Of a stretch of 64,000 nucleotides of DNA, positions 1 through 8,668 are shown in pieces. Source of the stretch: Eubacterium sp. GTDB taxonomy: Bacteria > Bacillota_A > Clostridia > Lachnospirales > Lachnospiraceae. The position numbers were made by a program, and so were the translations under genes. The stretch is from positions 1 to 64,000 of the forward strand of contig JAFVEX010000051.1 of NCBI GenBank assembly GCA_017475785.1. Direction: 5' to 3'. The notes under the pieces are model-generated. The model was not told the origin of the DNA, made no database searches, and was given only the letters and a program-made list of their open reading frames with translations. Position 1 is the stretch's first letter; each line of letters begins with the position of its first letter.

Positions 1-67
1 CGATTGCAGTCAGTACGGCGGTTCCTACGAGTTTCTGTACGTTGGTTGTGTTGTTCTTTTTGTTCAT
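1..67 (-). CDS. N-terminus of a small membrane protein, possibly an ECF transporter S component (cut by window edge)
   Basis: Only the first 22 codons lie in the window. They read from an ATG at 67 back to base 1 and begin MNKKNNTTNVQKLVG, followed by a hydrophobic stretch. A strong ribosome site (AGGAGGAAT) stands just upstream on the minus strand. A polar start rich in K and N followed at once by a helix of type VGTAVLTAI is common in vitamin-binding S components of energy-coupling factor transporters, but so little sequence cannot prove the family. The 480-bp leader with two inverted repeats suggests transcript-level control. Confidence 0.45.
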   Translation of the reverse strand, partial: MNKKNNTTNVQKLVGTAVLTAI

Positions 68-225
68 TTTAAATTATTCCTCCTGCTGCTGTTTCGATTT
101 TGGCGCGTACCGGAAAAACGGACTGCTCCGCTGCAGTTTTACTGTTTCCGGCAGCACACTTCAAATATAGCGCAGGAACATTATCACATAAGATTGCCGG
201 TTTGACAACGATTGATTGCGTAAAA

Positions 226-268
226 GAAGAGACGTATGAAGCACAGAGCCTGCTTCATACGTCTCTTC
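226..268 (-). terminator. Perfect 18-bp hairpin in the leader of the minus-strand gene
   Basis: GAAGAGACGTATGAAGCA (226-243) and its exact complement (251-268) surround a 7-nt loop. On the minus strand the hairpin is followed by CTTTTA, a short U-tract, so it can act as an intrinsic terminator or attenuator about 160 nt before the start codon at 67. On the plus strand no U-run follows. Termination inside a leader would fit riboswitch-like control, but no known aptamer was recognised. Confidence 0.5.
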
Positions 269-307
269 CCAGTATGAGGTACGAATATTGAAAATAAGCT
301 AATTCAG

Positions 308-399
308 GATGAACTGACAAAAATCAGCAGCAGCGGCCGGAAGCTCTTTTTGGGATTTCCTGTCTGCGGTTCCGGGATTTTTGCTGCAGTCAGTTCATC
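308..399 (-). other. Long folded inverted repeat, candidate structured leader RNA
   Basis: GATGAACTGAC (308-318) pairs perfectly with GTCAGTTCATC (389-399). Inside, GCAGC/GCTGC and CCGGAA/TTCCGG add further helices in the same register, giving a 92-nt rod with internal loops. It lies between the hairpin at 226-268 and the divergent gene at 549. FMN, THF, TPP and cobalamin consensus elements were looked for by eye and not found. The rest of 68-548 holds only this, the other hairpin and the promoter at 471-500. Confidence 0.4.
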
Positions 400-470
400 A
401 ACTAATGGAATTATAACTTTTTTGTGTATGAAAAGCTATGTGTTTTACATCCAAAGTTACAAAAGGGTTA

Positions 471-500
471 TTGTGCATCGTAACCAATATGTGGTATGAT
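471..500 (+). promoter_or_regulatory. Sigma-A type promoter of the PucR-like gene
   Basis: TTGTGC (471-476), an 18-bp spacer and TATGAT (495-500). Transcription would start near 507, downstream of an earlier in-frame start at 438, so the ATG at 549 is preferred for the gene. Confidence 0.5.
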
Positions 501-548
501 ATGTCCCGTAAACCGGCGGAATGTATCGGGCGAAAAGGACACAGCCAA

Positions 549-1574
549 ATGAGATTTTCAGAGCTGATTAAACAATTTGCAAGGAGAGACAGGTTCTGGG
601 AGGTTTGCTGCGGAGCGGACAGGGAGCTGCAGTCCGTCTCGGTGGTAGAGGGAACGGAAAAGATTTATCACCCGGGTGTTTTGTATTTTGGTTTATTCGC
701 ACAAATGAAAGAGCCATATCCATCACAGCTGATTTTGATCGGCACAGAGGAGGATGCCGCCTTTCTGCGCGGGCGCTATGAAGGAAGCAGGATGTGCCTT
801 GCGGTTGTCCACACGGATTATTTCGCGTCTGTGTTTAATCAGAGCAGAGAGCAGGTTGAATATACCTTCCAGATCGATCAGCAGGAGCGTATCATGAGCC
901 TGTACCGCGTACTGCCGGATTTTGCCGCGCATGAGATCGCGATGGCGTACTGTGTGCCGACGGAGCACCCTGAGCGATTTCCGAGTGCTGAATCCATACA
1001 GCAGAGCCTTCAAAGAAAGCTTCCCTATTCTTATGTGATGAATATGCATCTGGGACTTCTGGTCGTCGCGGACATCAAGGCGCTGCGGCACGATAAAATA
1101 TTGCTGTCGCTGATTCCGGAAGAATGCAGGATCCGGATCGGCATCAGCAATGAAATCATGTATGAGAGCAGAGTCAGAACCGCCTATACAGAGGCGCAGG
1201 AGGCGCTGGAAATCGGCAGGCGCATCAGGCCGGATGATCAGGTGTACCCGTTTGCGGAGCTGGGAATCTACAATCTGCTCCGGGACGCAGCCAGCCGCAA
1301 TGAGCTGGACAGGTACCTGAGTCCGAATCTGATCAAGCTTCAGGAGCAGGACCGGCAGACGGGAACACATTTATTTGAGACCCTGCGCGTTTATCTGCTT
1401 GAGAACGGAAACATCAAAAATACCGCGGAAAAGCTGTACCTGCACCGCAACACTGTGATCTACCGGATGGGAAAGATCCGCCAGATCACAAATCTTGACC
1501 TGGATGACGCGAGAATCCGTTTTTTGCTGCTGGTTTCATACGCCGCGATCCAGGTGAAAGAGAAGTTTGCATAA
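549..1574 (+). CDS. PucR/CdaR-family transcriptional regulator
   Basis: A 341-residue cytoplasmic regulator. The last 60 residues carry the PucR C-terminal helix-turn-helix: ENGNIKNTAEKLYLHRNT followed by VIYRMGKI, the pattern in which a carbohydrate- or purine-responsive regulator binds DNA. The middle part resembles the GGDEF-like linker of CdaR/PucR proteins (around residues 140-260). The start at 549 (MRFSELIKQFARR) is chosen over an in-frame start at 438 because a promoter at 471-500 lies between them and an AAGGAC ribosome site precedes it. The gene is followed directly by the surface-polymer cassette, whose promoter overlaps this stop codon, so it may control that cassette. The ligand is unknown. 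Confidence 0.8.
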   Translation: MRFSELIKQFARRDRFWEVCCGADRELQSVSVVEGTEKIYHPGVLYFGLFAQMKEPYPSQLILIGTEEDAAFLRGRYEGSRMCLAVVHTDYFASVFNQSREQVEYTFQIDQQERIMSLYRVLPDFAAHEIAMAYCVPTEHPERFPSAESIQQSLQRKLPYSYVMNMHLGLLVVADIKALRHDKILLSLIPEECRIRIGISNEIMYESRVRTAYTEAQEALEIGRRIRPDDQVYPFAELGIYNLLRDAASRNELDRYLSPNLIKLQEQDRQTGTHLFETLRVYLLENGNIKNTAEKLYLHRNTVIYRMGKIRQITNLDLDDARIRFLLLVSYAAIQVKEKFA

Positions 1575-1595
1575 AGGACATTTTTCTAGTATACT
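1567..1595 (+). promoter_or_regulatory. Sigma-A promoter of the acylation cassette
   Basis: TTGCAT (1567-1572), 17 bp, TATACT (1590-1595). The -35 box overlaps the stop codon of the upstream regulator. Transcription near 1602 leaves only a very short leader before the ATG at 1615, which has no clear ribosome site, so translation may start nearly leaderless. Confidence 0.6.
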
Positions 1596-1614
1596 GTATC
1601 TCGGTTTATCAGAC

Positions 1615-2904
1615 ATGAAAAGAACAAACAGACGAAAAAGAGAATTACAGATCAGGTTCAAGGGCATCCTGACGATCCTGTTTCTGGCGGCGGCTATTGC
1701 CGGTGTGATCTGGTTTGTCAGGACACGTCCGCCAAAGGTGGTGCAGGAAGGCGTCTCACACATTCAGGAAATGGAGTCGCAGGAGGTCTCCCAGGTAGAG
1801 GATACCATCCGGGAGGCGGAGGTCACCAAACGCAGAAAAGAGCGGGAGGAAAAACTCGCCGAGGCCAAAAAAAAGCTGGAAGAAGAGAATAAAAAGGCGC
1901 AGGATGAGGCTGCGAAAAAAGAACAGGATGCACAGGAACTGCTGGAGGCCAGCGTAAATGACACAATGGCCCAGATTGAGCGCGGCGAGATAGATGTCTG
2001 GTCGCTTTTTGGTGATGTCTTTATTCTGGGTGATTCGCGATCCGAGCCATTTTCCTACTATAATCTGCTCGATGAGACACGGGTATTCGCGATCAAGGGA
2101 GCGAATCTGCGGAAGGCCGATCAGGGCGTCTCGCAGGCGCAGGCGGCAAATGTGCCAAACCTGATTTTTACATATGGCCTGAATGACGCAAACGGAAACT
2201 GGGCGACGGCGCTGGACTTCATCGCGAAATACGAGGAGGTTATTGAGCAGTACAAGGCGGTCCTGCCTGACGCGAAGATTTTTATTGCTTCGATCGCGGG
2301 CGTCACAGACCGCGCGATCTCCGGCAGCCCCGCGCTGGCGCAGATTCCTGCTTACAATCAGGCGATACGGGATCTTTGCGAGGAGAAGGGGTACTTCTAT
2401 ATTGAATGTGAGACGCTTCTGACCGAGCATGAGGATCTGTATGCGCCTGACGGAGAACATTTTAACCGGGATCTGTATGATTACTGGGGACAGCTGATGA
2501 TCCGGGAGGTGCTGCTGCATGAAGGCGCCGGCGGCGCAGATCAGGCGGACACGGCTGACGCCGGGAAGCAGGGCGATACCCCTGAGGCGGAAAAGAAGGA
2601 CGAAACAGCACAGCCGCAGGCTGCGGCGGGACAGGTATCGGAAGGAGATACTGTTGACGGCGCAGAGTCCGGGGAGGCATCTGGAGAAGAAACGGCCGGC
2701 GGAACTGAGTCTGGGGAGGCAACTGAAGGAGAAACGTCCGGCGGCGCAGAGTCCGGGAACGGATCTGAAGAAGAAACGGCCGGCGGAACTGAGTCCGGGA
2801 ACGGATCCGAAGGAGAAACGGCCGGCGGCGCAGAATCCGGGGAGGTTTCTGAAGGAGACGCGGATAGCGGCGCGGAGCCGGAAGACATATCAGAGGAACC
2901 ATGA
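1615..2904 (+). CDS. Membrane-anchored SGNH/GDSL-type hydrolase with acidic repeat tail
   Basis: 429 residues. A basic start (MKRTNRRKRELQIRF) precedes one transmembrane helix (about 18-36), then a charged coiled-coil rich in E and K, then an extracellular SGNH domain. The SGNH blocks are visible: GDSRS (block I, nucleophile Ser), GLNDANG (block III, Asn) and PDGEHFNRD (block V, Asp/His). The C-terminus is a Ser/Gly/Glu-rich tail of five 14-residue repeats. Such proteins act as O-acetyltransferases or esterases on cell-surface polymers with an MBOAT partner, and an MBOAT gene lies two genes downstream. The stop codon overlaps the next start (ATGA). An in-frame TTG at 1567 was rejected because it lies in the promoter. 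Confidence 0.75.
   Translation: MKRTNRRKRELQIRFKGILTILFLAAAIAGVIWFVRTRPPKVVQEGVSHIQEMESQEVSQVEDTIREAEVTKRRKEREEKLAEAKKKLEEENKKAQDEAAKKEQDAQELLEASVNDTMAQIERGEIDVWSLFGDVFILGDSRSEPFSYYNLLDETRVFAIKGANLRKADQGVSQAQAANVPNLIFTYGLNDANGNWATALDFIAKYEEVIEQYKAVLPDAKIFIASIAGVTDRAISGSPALAQIPAYNQAIRDLCEEKGYFYIECETLLTEHEDLYAPDGEHFNRDLYDYWGQLMIREVLLHEGAGGADQADTADAGKQGDTPEAEKKDETAQPQAAAGQVSEGDTVDGAESGEASGEETAGGTESGEATEGETSGGAESGNGSEEETAGGTESGNGSEGETAGGAESGEVSEGDADSGAEPEDISEEP
2656..2865 (+). repeat. Five in-frame 42-bp tandem repeats
   Basis: Units at 2656, 2698, 2740, 2782 and 2824 encode variants of GGTESGNGSEGETA. The unit keeps the reading frame and makes an acidic, flexible C-terminal tail on the SGNH protein, likely exposed at the cell surface. 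Confidence 0.85.
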
Positions 2905-3392
2905 ATAAACGAACAGTGTGGAAAGCACGTGTACTGGAAATTAAATGGATATGCTTTGCGGCAATGCTGGTGCTGTTAATTACGGGGATTGTGCAGGGCA
3001 TGCCAAGCAGAGAGCCATTTGACCGCGTAAAAACGGCGGTTTTGTCCGCCGCGGAAACCAAAAACATGACCGAGGGAGACAGCCTGATGATCCGGCGGCT
3101 GTACGAGCTGGATCAAAGCGCCTACCAAGGCGCGGCGCTCTATTATCCCGCCTCAAACATGGCGGCGGAGGAGCTGCTTCTCGTGCAGCTGGCGGATGCC
3201 GGGCAGAAGGACCAGGTCCTCAGCGCGGTTCAGGATCGTCTGCAGGCACAGAAGGATAATTTTGAGGGATACGGCGTGGAACAGACGGACATGCTGTCGC
3301 GCAGTATCACGGAAGCGAAAGGAAATTACATTTTGTTTGTCGTCGCGGAAGATCCGGAACCGGTGCGCGCGGCATTTCTGGAAGCACTATAG
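2901..3392 (+). CDS. DUF4358 family membrane-anchored protein
   Basis: 163 residues with one N-terminal helix (about 15-34, WICFAAMLVLLITGIVQG) and an extracellular domain that ends in repeated acidic and amphipathic segments (EELLLVQLADAGQKDQV). This matches the general appearance of DUF4358 proteins, which in clostridia are found beside MBOAT and DHHW genes. The ATG overlaps the upstream TGA, so translation is coupled to the SGNH protein, and the MBOAT gene follows after 9 bp. The biochemical role is not known. A structural or chaperone part of the acylation machine is an inference from position only. Confidence 0.6.
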   Translation: MNKRTVWKARVLEIKWICFAAMLVLLITGIVQGMPSREPFDRVKTAVLSAAETKNMTEGDSLMIRRLYELDQSAYQGAALYYPASNMAAEELLLVQLADAGQKDQVLSAVQDRLQAQKDNFEGYGVEQTDMLSRSITEAKGNYILFVVAEDPEPVRAAFLEAL

Positions 3393-3401
3393 GGGGCTCA
3401 C

Positions 3402-4769
3402 GTGGCTTTTAGCAGCTTGTTTTTCATTTTCATATTCTTGCCGCTTGCGGTTCTGGCCGTGTGGTTCGCCCCGCAGAGAGCAAAGAAAAGTCTGCTGGTT
3501 TTGATCAGCTTTCTTTTTTATGCCTGGGGAAGCCCCGTCAATGTGCTGTATCTGGCCGGATCAATCCTTTTTAATTATCTGACAGGCCTGCAGCTGCAGA
3601 TTCTGCGCGAGCAGGGACGCCAGAAGATCATGCGGCGGGTTCTGATCGCGGCAGCGGCAGCGGATATTCTCCTGCTCGGTCTGTTTAAATACACGACGGC
3701 CACGATGCCGGTCGGTATTTCCTTCTATACGTTTTCGGTGCTTTCCTACTTATTTGATATCTGGCAGGAGCGCGCGGGCGCGCAGAGGAATCTGCTGAAC
3801 CTCGCGCTGTACGTCTCATTTTTCCCAAAAATCACCTCCGGCCCGATCGTGCAGTACGCGGATATGGAAAAGCAGCTGGACAAGGTGAAGCTTTCAAGGG
3901 CAAAATTCATCCCCGGCATACAGCTGTTTCTGGTCGGCCTTGTCAAGAAGGTGCTGATCGCAGATAATCTGGGTACGGCTTTCGCGATGATAACAGGGGA
4001 GGGGAGCCTCTCGGTTCTTTCTGCATGGCTCGGGATGGCATGCTACAGCCTACAGCTGTACTACGATTTCAGCGGCTACTCGGACATGGCAATCGGTCTG
4101 GCAGGCGTTTTCGGGTTTGAGATCAAGCCAAACTTTAACTACCCGTATCTGTCCAAAAACATATCGGAATTCTGGCGGAGGTGGCACATCTCGCTCGGCG
4201 CCTGGTTCCGGCAGTATGTCTACATCCCGCTCGGCGGAAACCGCGTCGCGAAGGAGCGGCTGCTGTTCAATCTGCTGGTCGTGTGGCTGCTGACAGGAAT
4301 CTGGCACGGATCTACGCTGAATTTTATCGTGTGGGGACTGTGGCACGGGATGTTTGTCATTTTGGAGCGGTTTGTGATCAGGGACAGATTCGACAGAGTG
4401 CCGCGCGTATTCAGGATACTGGTGACGGACATCATCGCCTTCATCGGCTGGGTCTTCTTTTTCTCACCGTCCCTTCTTGGCGCGCTGCAGTATATCGGAC
4501 AGCTCTTCGGCAGCGGCGGGCTTGGCCTTGCGGACGGAACGGGAATCTATTATCTGACACAGTTTGCGCTGCTGCTTGGAATCGCGGTTCTGGGGAGCAC
4601 AAAAATATTCAGAATTGTGATACGCGGCGTTTTTTACGAGAACCGGCTGCATCTGGGAGAAAGCGTTTTGAATCTGATTACGCTGGTCGGGACGGTTCTT
4701 CTGCTGGTCTGTGTGGTTGCCGGACTCGTCAGCAGCACATACCAGACGTTCCTGTATTTCCAGTTTTAA
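3402..4769 (+). CDS. MBOAT-family O-acyltransferase (AlgI/DltB-like)
   Basis: 455 residues, strongly hydrophobic with about ten membrane helices. It carries the MBOAT hallmarks: FPKITSGPIVQYADME, YYDFSGYSDMAIGLAGVFGF, EFWRRWHISLGAWFRQYVYIPLGG and the active-site region LTGIWHGSTLNF followed by WGLWHG, with the catalytic histidine near residue 315. These proteins move acyl groups across the membrane for transfer to an extracellular polymer (alginate or teichoic acid in characterised members). The start is GTG at 3402 behind AGGGGG. It sits between the DUF4358 and DHHW genes in one operon, and the SGNH and DHHW proteins are the likely extracellular partners. Confidence 0.88.
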   Translation: MAFSSLFFIFIFLPLAVLAVWFAPQRAKKSLLVLISFLFYAWGSPVNVLYLAGSILFNYLTGLQLQILREQGRQKIMRRVLIAAAAADILLLGLFKYTTATMPVGISFYTFSVLSYLFDIWQERAGAQRNLLNLALYVSFFPKITSGPIVQYADMEKQLDKVKLSRAKFIPGIQLFLVGLVKKVLIADNLGTAFAMITGEGSLSVLSAWLGMACYSLQLYYDFSGYSDMAIGLAGVFGFEIKPNFNYPYLSKNISEFWRRWHISLGAWFRQYVYIPLGGNRVAKERLLFNLLVVWLLTGIWHGSTLNFIVWGLWHGMFVILERFVIRDRFDRVPRVFRILVTDIIAFIGWVFFFSPSLLGALQYIGQLFGSGGLGLADGTGIYYLTQFALLLGIAVLGSTKIFRIVIRGVFYENRLHLGESVLNLITLVGTVLLLVCVVAGLVSSTYQTFLYFQF

Positions 4770-4840
4770 ATTTACATTTAAATTTGTGGATGTCCGGGAA
4801 GAAGAACGAAGCCCATCTTCCGGATAAGGGTAGGTAGGAT

Positions 4841-6016
4841 ATGAATGAGAGACGGAAAGCTCTGCGGGCGAAGATGCTCCGCGAAAATGTGAGAATTATA
4901 CAGATGCTCCTGTTCATAGCATTTGTAGTCATTTTTGCGTTGATTAATCTGATTGTGCCCAGCCGGGCGTACTCGGCTGAGGAAAACAGAAATCTGGCGC
5001 AGCGCCCCAAAATGAACGCGCGTGTCCTCGCGGACGGCAGCTGGAGCACTGATCTGGAGAAGTATTATACGGATCAGTTTGTGCTGCGGGACAAGTGGGT
5101 GATGCTGCAGGCAAATCTGGCGAAGCTGACCGGCCGGAGGGAGCTGAACGGCGTTTATCTGGGAAAAAAGGATTATCTGCTCGCGAAGCCGGAGGTGCCC
5201 GCGGAAGGGCAGATTGCGAAGCTGGCAGACGCAATCAACGGATTTGCTTCTTCTCATGAAAAATTGAAGACAGAGGTGCTCTTTGTGCCGGATGCCGCGT
5301 ACATTCTGTCTGATAAGGTGCCGGATCACGCGCCTGTGCGTGATCAGAAAGCAGATCTGATTGAGATGGCGCAGGCGCTGGACGAGAAAATCACGTGGCT
5401 GGACGCTGTCACGCCGCTGCAGGCACATGCCAGCGAGGACATTTATTATCGCACAGATCACCACTGGACGAGTGACGGCGCAAAATACGTATTTGACAAC
5501 GTGACGCATGACATGGGAATTACATCGCCGCTGCGGGATTATGAGACGTTTGTCGTCTCAGATGATTTTGAGGGGACATTGGCGGCGAAAACCGGAATCC
5601 ACAGGGCAAAGGATAAGATAGAAGTGTACACGCCTCTGGGGACGGCGGTTGAGTACTATGTAAATTATCCGGACAGCAATGAAAAATCCACGTCTATCTT
5701 CGAGAGCGACGCGCTGGATCAGAAGGATCAGTACACTGTGTTTTTGGGCGGAAACCACCCGCTTGTCGAGATCCACACAACCTCAGACGCCACAAAGAGC
5801 CTGCTGCTGTTCAAGGATTCCTACGCAAACAGCTTTGTGCAGTTCCTGTATCCGTACTACAAGAACATCATTCTGGTCGATCCGCGCTATTACTATGACA
5901 ATGCGGAGTCGCTGATCAGCGCGCACGGAATCACGGACGTACTGATTCTCTACAGCGCGGACACGCTGTTTACGGACACGGCGCTGGCAGACTGCCTGGA
6001 CGCCATGAAGTTCTGA
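4841..6016 (+). CDS. DHHW-motif protein (AlgX/AlgJ-like), polymer acetylation partner
   Basis: 391 residues. A membrane helix lies at about 20-40, then an extracellular domain with the family motif YYRTDHHWTSDGAKY near residue 205, and a C-terminal segment with the SGNH-like LLLFKDSYANSF that is usual in these proteins. Family members work with MBOAT proteins to acetylate surface polysaccharide. The 71-bp gap after the MBOAT stop contains a good ribosome site (GGTAGGTAGGAT) but no terminator, so the gene is the last of the four-gene cassette. Confidence 0.82.
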   Translation: MNERRKALRAKMLRENVRIIQMLLFIAFVVIFALINLIVPSRAYSAEENRNLAQRPKMNARVLADGSWSTDLEKYYTDQFVLRDKWVMLQANLAKLTGRRELNGVYLGKKDYLLAKPEVPAEGQIAKLADAINGFASSHEKLKTEVLFVPDAAYILSDKVPDHAPVRDQKADLIEMAQALDEKITWLDAVTPLQAHASEDIYYRTDHHWTSDGAKYVFDNVTHDMGITSPLRDYETFVVSDDFEGTLAAKTGIHRAKDKIEVYTPLGTAVEYYVNYPDSNEKSTSIFESDALDQKDQYTVFLGGNHPLVEIHTTSDATKSLLLFKDSYANSFVQFLYPYYKNIILVDPRYYYDNAESLISAHGITDVLILYSADTLFTDTALADCLDAMKF

Positions 6017-6107
6017 CGCGCAATCCGGATCAGGCTATTTGGCTGCAGTTCTGCGGATATCTGCGGATACTTTTATCAGAGCAGTCGGGTTACGCGCAGG
6101 GATCGCT

Positions 6108-7373
6108 CTACCACACAAACCAGATGAAAAGGTAGCCTGCGAGGACGGCTGTCAGCGTAAAGGGAACGCCGATCCGCATGAAATCGCTGAAGCTGGCCTC
6201 ATGCCCGTTCTGACGAAGAAGTCCGACGGCTGTGATGTTCGCGGAGGCGCCGATCGGAGTCAGGTTGCCGCCCAGCGTGGCGCCGCACAGGAGACCGAAG
6301 TACAGCAGATAAGGCTCGACGCCGATCGCTGCCGTGACGCGCGTCAGGACGGGCAGCATCGTCGCGACATAGGGGATGTTGTCAACAAACGCGGAGATCA
6401 GCACTGATCCCCACACGATGATCGTGTACAGCAAAAACAGGTTATTTCCGCCGACGCGCACGATCCACCCCGCGAAATCATCAATGATGCCGGCTTCTGT
6501 GATTCCCGCAATGACGATAAACAGCGAGGTCAGCAGAAGCAGCGTCTGATAATCAATATCTTTTACAGCCGCAATTGTATTCTTGCCGCTGTGTGTCCGG
6601 ACCGCGTCATAGATGGCGGTGATGACCGCCATGCCGGCACAGATCAGCCCGTTCGTCAGTTCGGGCTTATTTTTATTGAAGGAAACGAGTATCAGGATCA
6701 CGACCATTGCCACCAGCATCACAGAAGGGACATAATCCGTTACCTGAGTTTTTTCTGCCGCCTCCACGGGTTCACGGTCCTTTCGGAACAGGATCATCAT
6801 GATCGGAACCGTCGCCAGCGCACCCAGTTCCACCGCAAAGAAGATGCCCGGCCTGCCAAGCATCCAGAAGAAATCCGTGAAATCCATTTTCGCGTACGCG
6901 CCGAGCATGATGGATGTCGTGTCGCCGACAAGTGTCGCCGCGCCCTGCAGATTGGAGGATACCGCGATCGACAGAACCATGGGAACCGGCGAGATTTTCA
7001 GCTTTCTGCAGATGGCAAGTCCGACCGGCGCGACCATCAGAACTGTCGCGACGTTGTCGATGAAAGCAGAGATTACCCCGGAAAAGAGCGACATCAGGAT
7101 TGTGACCCACATGACATTCGGAGCCAGATCCAGCAGCAGGTCCGCGATCCGGTTCGGCATCTTCGACGCGATGAAATAGTAGACCAGAACCATTGTGCCG
7201 GAGATCATCAGCAGGACGTTCCAGTTGATGGCAGAGGGAAGCTCCGCGAGCGGCAGAATCCGCAGAACCAGAAAAATGACCGCCGCGGATACTGCCGCCG
7301 GCAGGCGGCGCTTCGGCATGGCGATCATCACGACGTACATGGCGATAAATATGATCAGGGATAAAATCTTCAT
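6108..7373 (-). CDS. SLC13/ArsB/NhaD-type permease (anion or Na+ transporter)
   Basis: 421 residues, about eleven hydrophobic helices. Two inverted half-repeats carry the superfamily signature loops: SSNLQGAATLVGDTTSIMLG in the first half and GATLGGNLTPIGASANI in the second. These form the substrate and sodium site in the ion transporter superfamily. The exact substrate (dicarboxylate, citrate, arsenite or Na+/H+) cannot be told from the sequence. The start at 7373 (MKILSLIIFIAMYVV) is preferred over an upstream start at 7454 because the extra 27 residues are polar and lack family character, and AGAAGG precedes it. It is convergent with the acylation cassette and monocistronic. Confidence 0.75.
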   Translation of the reverse strand: MKILSLIIFIAMYVVMIAMPKRRLPAAVSAAVIFLVLRILPLAELPSAINWNVLLMISGTMVLVYYFIASKMPNRIADLLLDLAPNVMWVTILMSLFSGVISAFIDNVATVLMVAPVGLAICRKLKISPVPMVLSIAVSSNLQGAATLVGDTTSIMLGAYAKMDFTDFFWMLGRPGIFFAVELGALATVPIMMILFRKDREPVEAAEKTQVTDYVPSVMLVAMVVILILVSFNKNKPELTNGLICAGMAVITAIYDAVRTHSGKNTIAAVKDIDYQTLLLLTSLFIVIAGITEAGIIDDFAGWIVRVGGNNLFLLYTIIVWGSVLISAFVDNIPYVATMLPVLTRVTAAIGVEPYLLYFGLLCGATLGGNLTPIGASANITAVGLLRQNGHEASFSDFMRIGVPFTLTAVLAGYLFIWFVW

Positions 7374-7675
7374 AATTCTGTCAGCCTTCTGTAGAGTACC
7401 ATTAAAACACCATTCTTTTTCAAAAAGCATAACGCATCGGCATCCAATAATCAACTCGCAAACAAAAAATCCGACACATCATTTTCATAAATCGAAAAAA
7501 ATGACACGGGAAAGCGCAGGGGCTCTGCACAGGAAGAACCGGTGTCTTTTTATTGCAGTGCCGTGGAAAAAACAGCGAAAAGAATGAACAGAATTCGAAA
7601 CAGAGCCTCGTTTTCTTTGCTTATTTTTCCGGGTATTCTTTACACAGAAACAAAATAGATACGGAGGGAACGTAA
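7374..7675. other. Divergent intergenic region between the permease and iolE
   Basis: 302 bp, A+T-rich, holding the start regions of two divergent genes. A short palindrome (CTTTTT C AAAAAG, 7415-7427) lies on the permease side. No promoter with both good boxes and good spacing was found for iolE, and no known riboswitch or RNA gene was recognised. Confidence 0.4.
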
Positions 7676-8566
7676 ATGCTGAAAAACGTGAAACTCGGAA
7701 TCGCTCCAATCGGATGGACCAATGATGACATGCCCGGGCTGGGCGGAGAACTGACATTTGAACAGATGATTTCAGAGGCCGCGCTCGCAGGTTTTATGGG
7801 GACAGAGGTTGGTGGAAAGTTTCCCGGAGATCCTGCGGTTTTGAATAAAGCACTTCGGTTAAGAAATCTGAAAATCGCCAGTCAGTGGTTCTCATCCTTC
7901 CTCTGCTCGAAAAGCTATGAGGAAAATGAAAAGGCCTTTATCAGACAGCTGGATTTTCTGGAGGCTGTAGGAGCCGAGAGGATCAATGTATGTGAATTGA
8001 CGCGCTGTCTGTTTGCCGAAACATGTTCCATGTTTGGTGATCAAAAGCCGGTTGCGTCTGATGAGGAGTGGGAAAAACTCTGCGGCGGGCTGAACAGGCT
8101 CGGGAGAATCGCAGCCGCGCGCGGCTTCCGGCTTTGCTATCATCACCACATGGCTACCGTCGTCCAGACATTTGAAGAGACAAAAAGGTTAATGGAGCAG
8201 ACAGATCCCGATCTGGTATGGCTTTGCTTCGATACAGGACACTTCACTTTTTCAGGGGAAGACGCAGTACGCGCCGCGAAACAATTTTCGCCAAGGATCG
8301 GTCATGTTCATCTGAAGGACATTCGCCCGGAGAAGATGGAGAAGGCTGTCCGGGAAGGGTTTTACTTCCGGCAGGCTGTTCTGGAAGGATGCTTTACAAT
8401 TCCCGGAGACGGCTGTGTAGACTTTCCGGCTGTATTTGAGGTGCTTGACCAAAGCGGATATGAGGGATGGATGATCGTGGAGGCAGAGCAGGATCCGGCG
8501 CAGGCGAATCCGTTTGAATATGCTCTGGCAGCGCGGGAGTATCTGCGGAAAACGGCAAAAATCTGA
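7676..8566 (+). CDS. iolE: Inosose dehydratase-like (IolE) TIM-barrel protein
   Basis: 296 residues of the AP-endonuclease 2-like TIM-barrel superfamily. Several stretches are characteristic of IolE, the myo-inositol pathway enzyme that dehydrates 2-keto-myo-inositol: LGIAPIGWTNDDMPGLGG at the start, SDEEWEKLCGGLNRLG, YHHHMATVVQT, CFDTGHFTFSGED, RIGHVHLKDIRPEK, TIPGDGCVDFPAVFEVL and EGWMIVEAEQDPAQANP. The metal ligands are expected among Glu, Asp and His in these motifs. GGAGGG precedes the ATG. The next gene is an inositol dehydrogenase homologue, the preceding step. A related C-glycoside pathway protein cannot be fully excluded. Confidence 0.88.
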   Translation: MLKNVKLGIAPIGWTNDDMPGLGGELTFEQMISEAALAGFMGTEVGGKFPGDPAVLNKALRLRNLKIASQWFSSFLCSKSYEENEKAFIRQLDFLEAVGAERINVCELTRCLFAETCSMFGDQKPVASDEEWEKLCGGLNRLGRIAAARGFRLCYHHHMATVVQTFEETKRLMEQTDPDLVWLCFDTGHFTFSGEDAVRAAKQFSPRIGHVHLKDIRPEKMEKAVREGFYFRQAVLEGCFTIPGDGCVDFPAVFEVLDQSGYEGWMIVEAEQDPAQANPFEYALAAREYLRKTAKI

Positions 8567-8668
8567 TTCCCGGTGCCAGGGTAGACTGGAATAAAGATAA
8601 AAAAGTAGCAACAAACAACAGAAACAGATATTAAACACCCATAAAAAATGATAAAGGAGGAAAGAAAC

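Noticed and set aside
723..1370. Long open frame on the minus strand within the PucR gene
   Set aside because: It is antisense to a recognised gene and has no family likeness or ribosome site.
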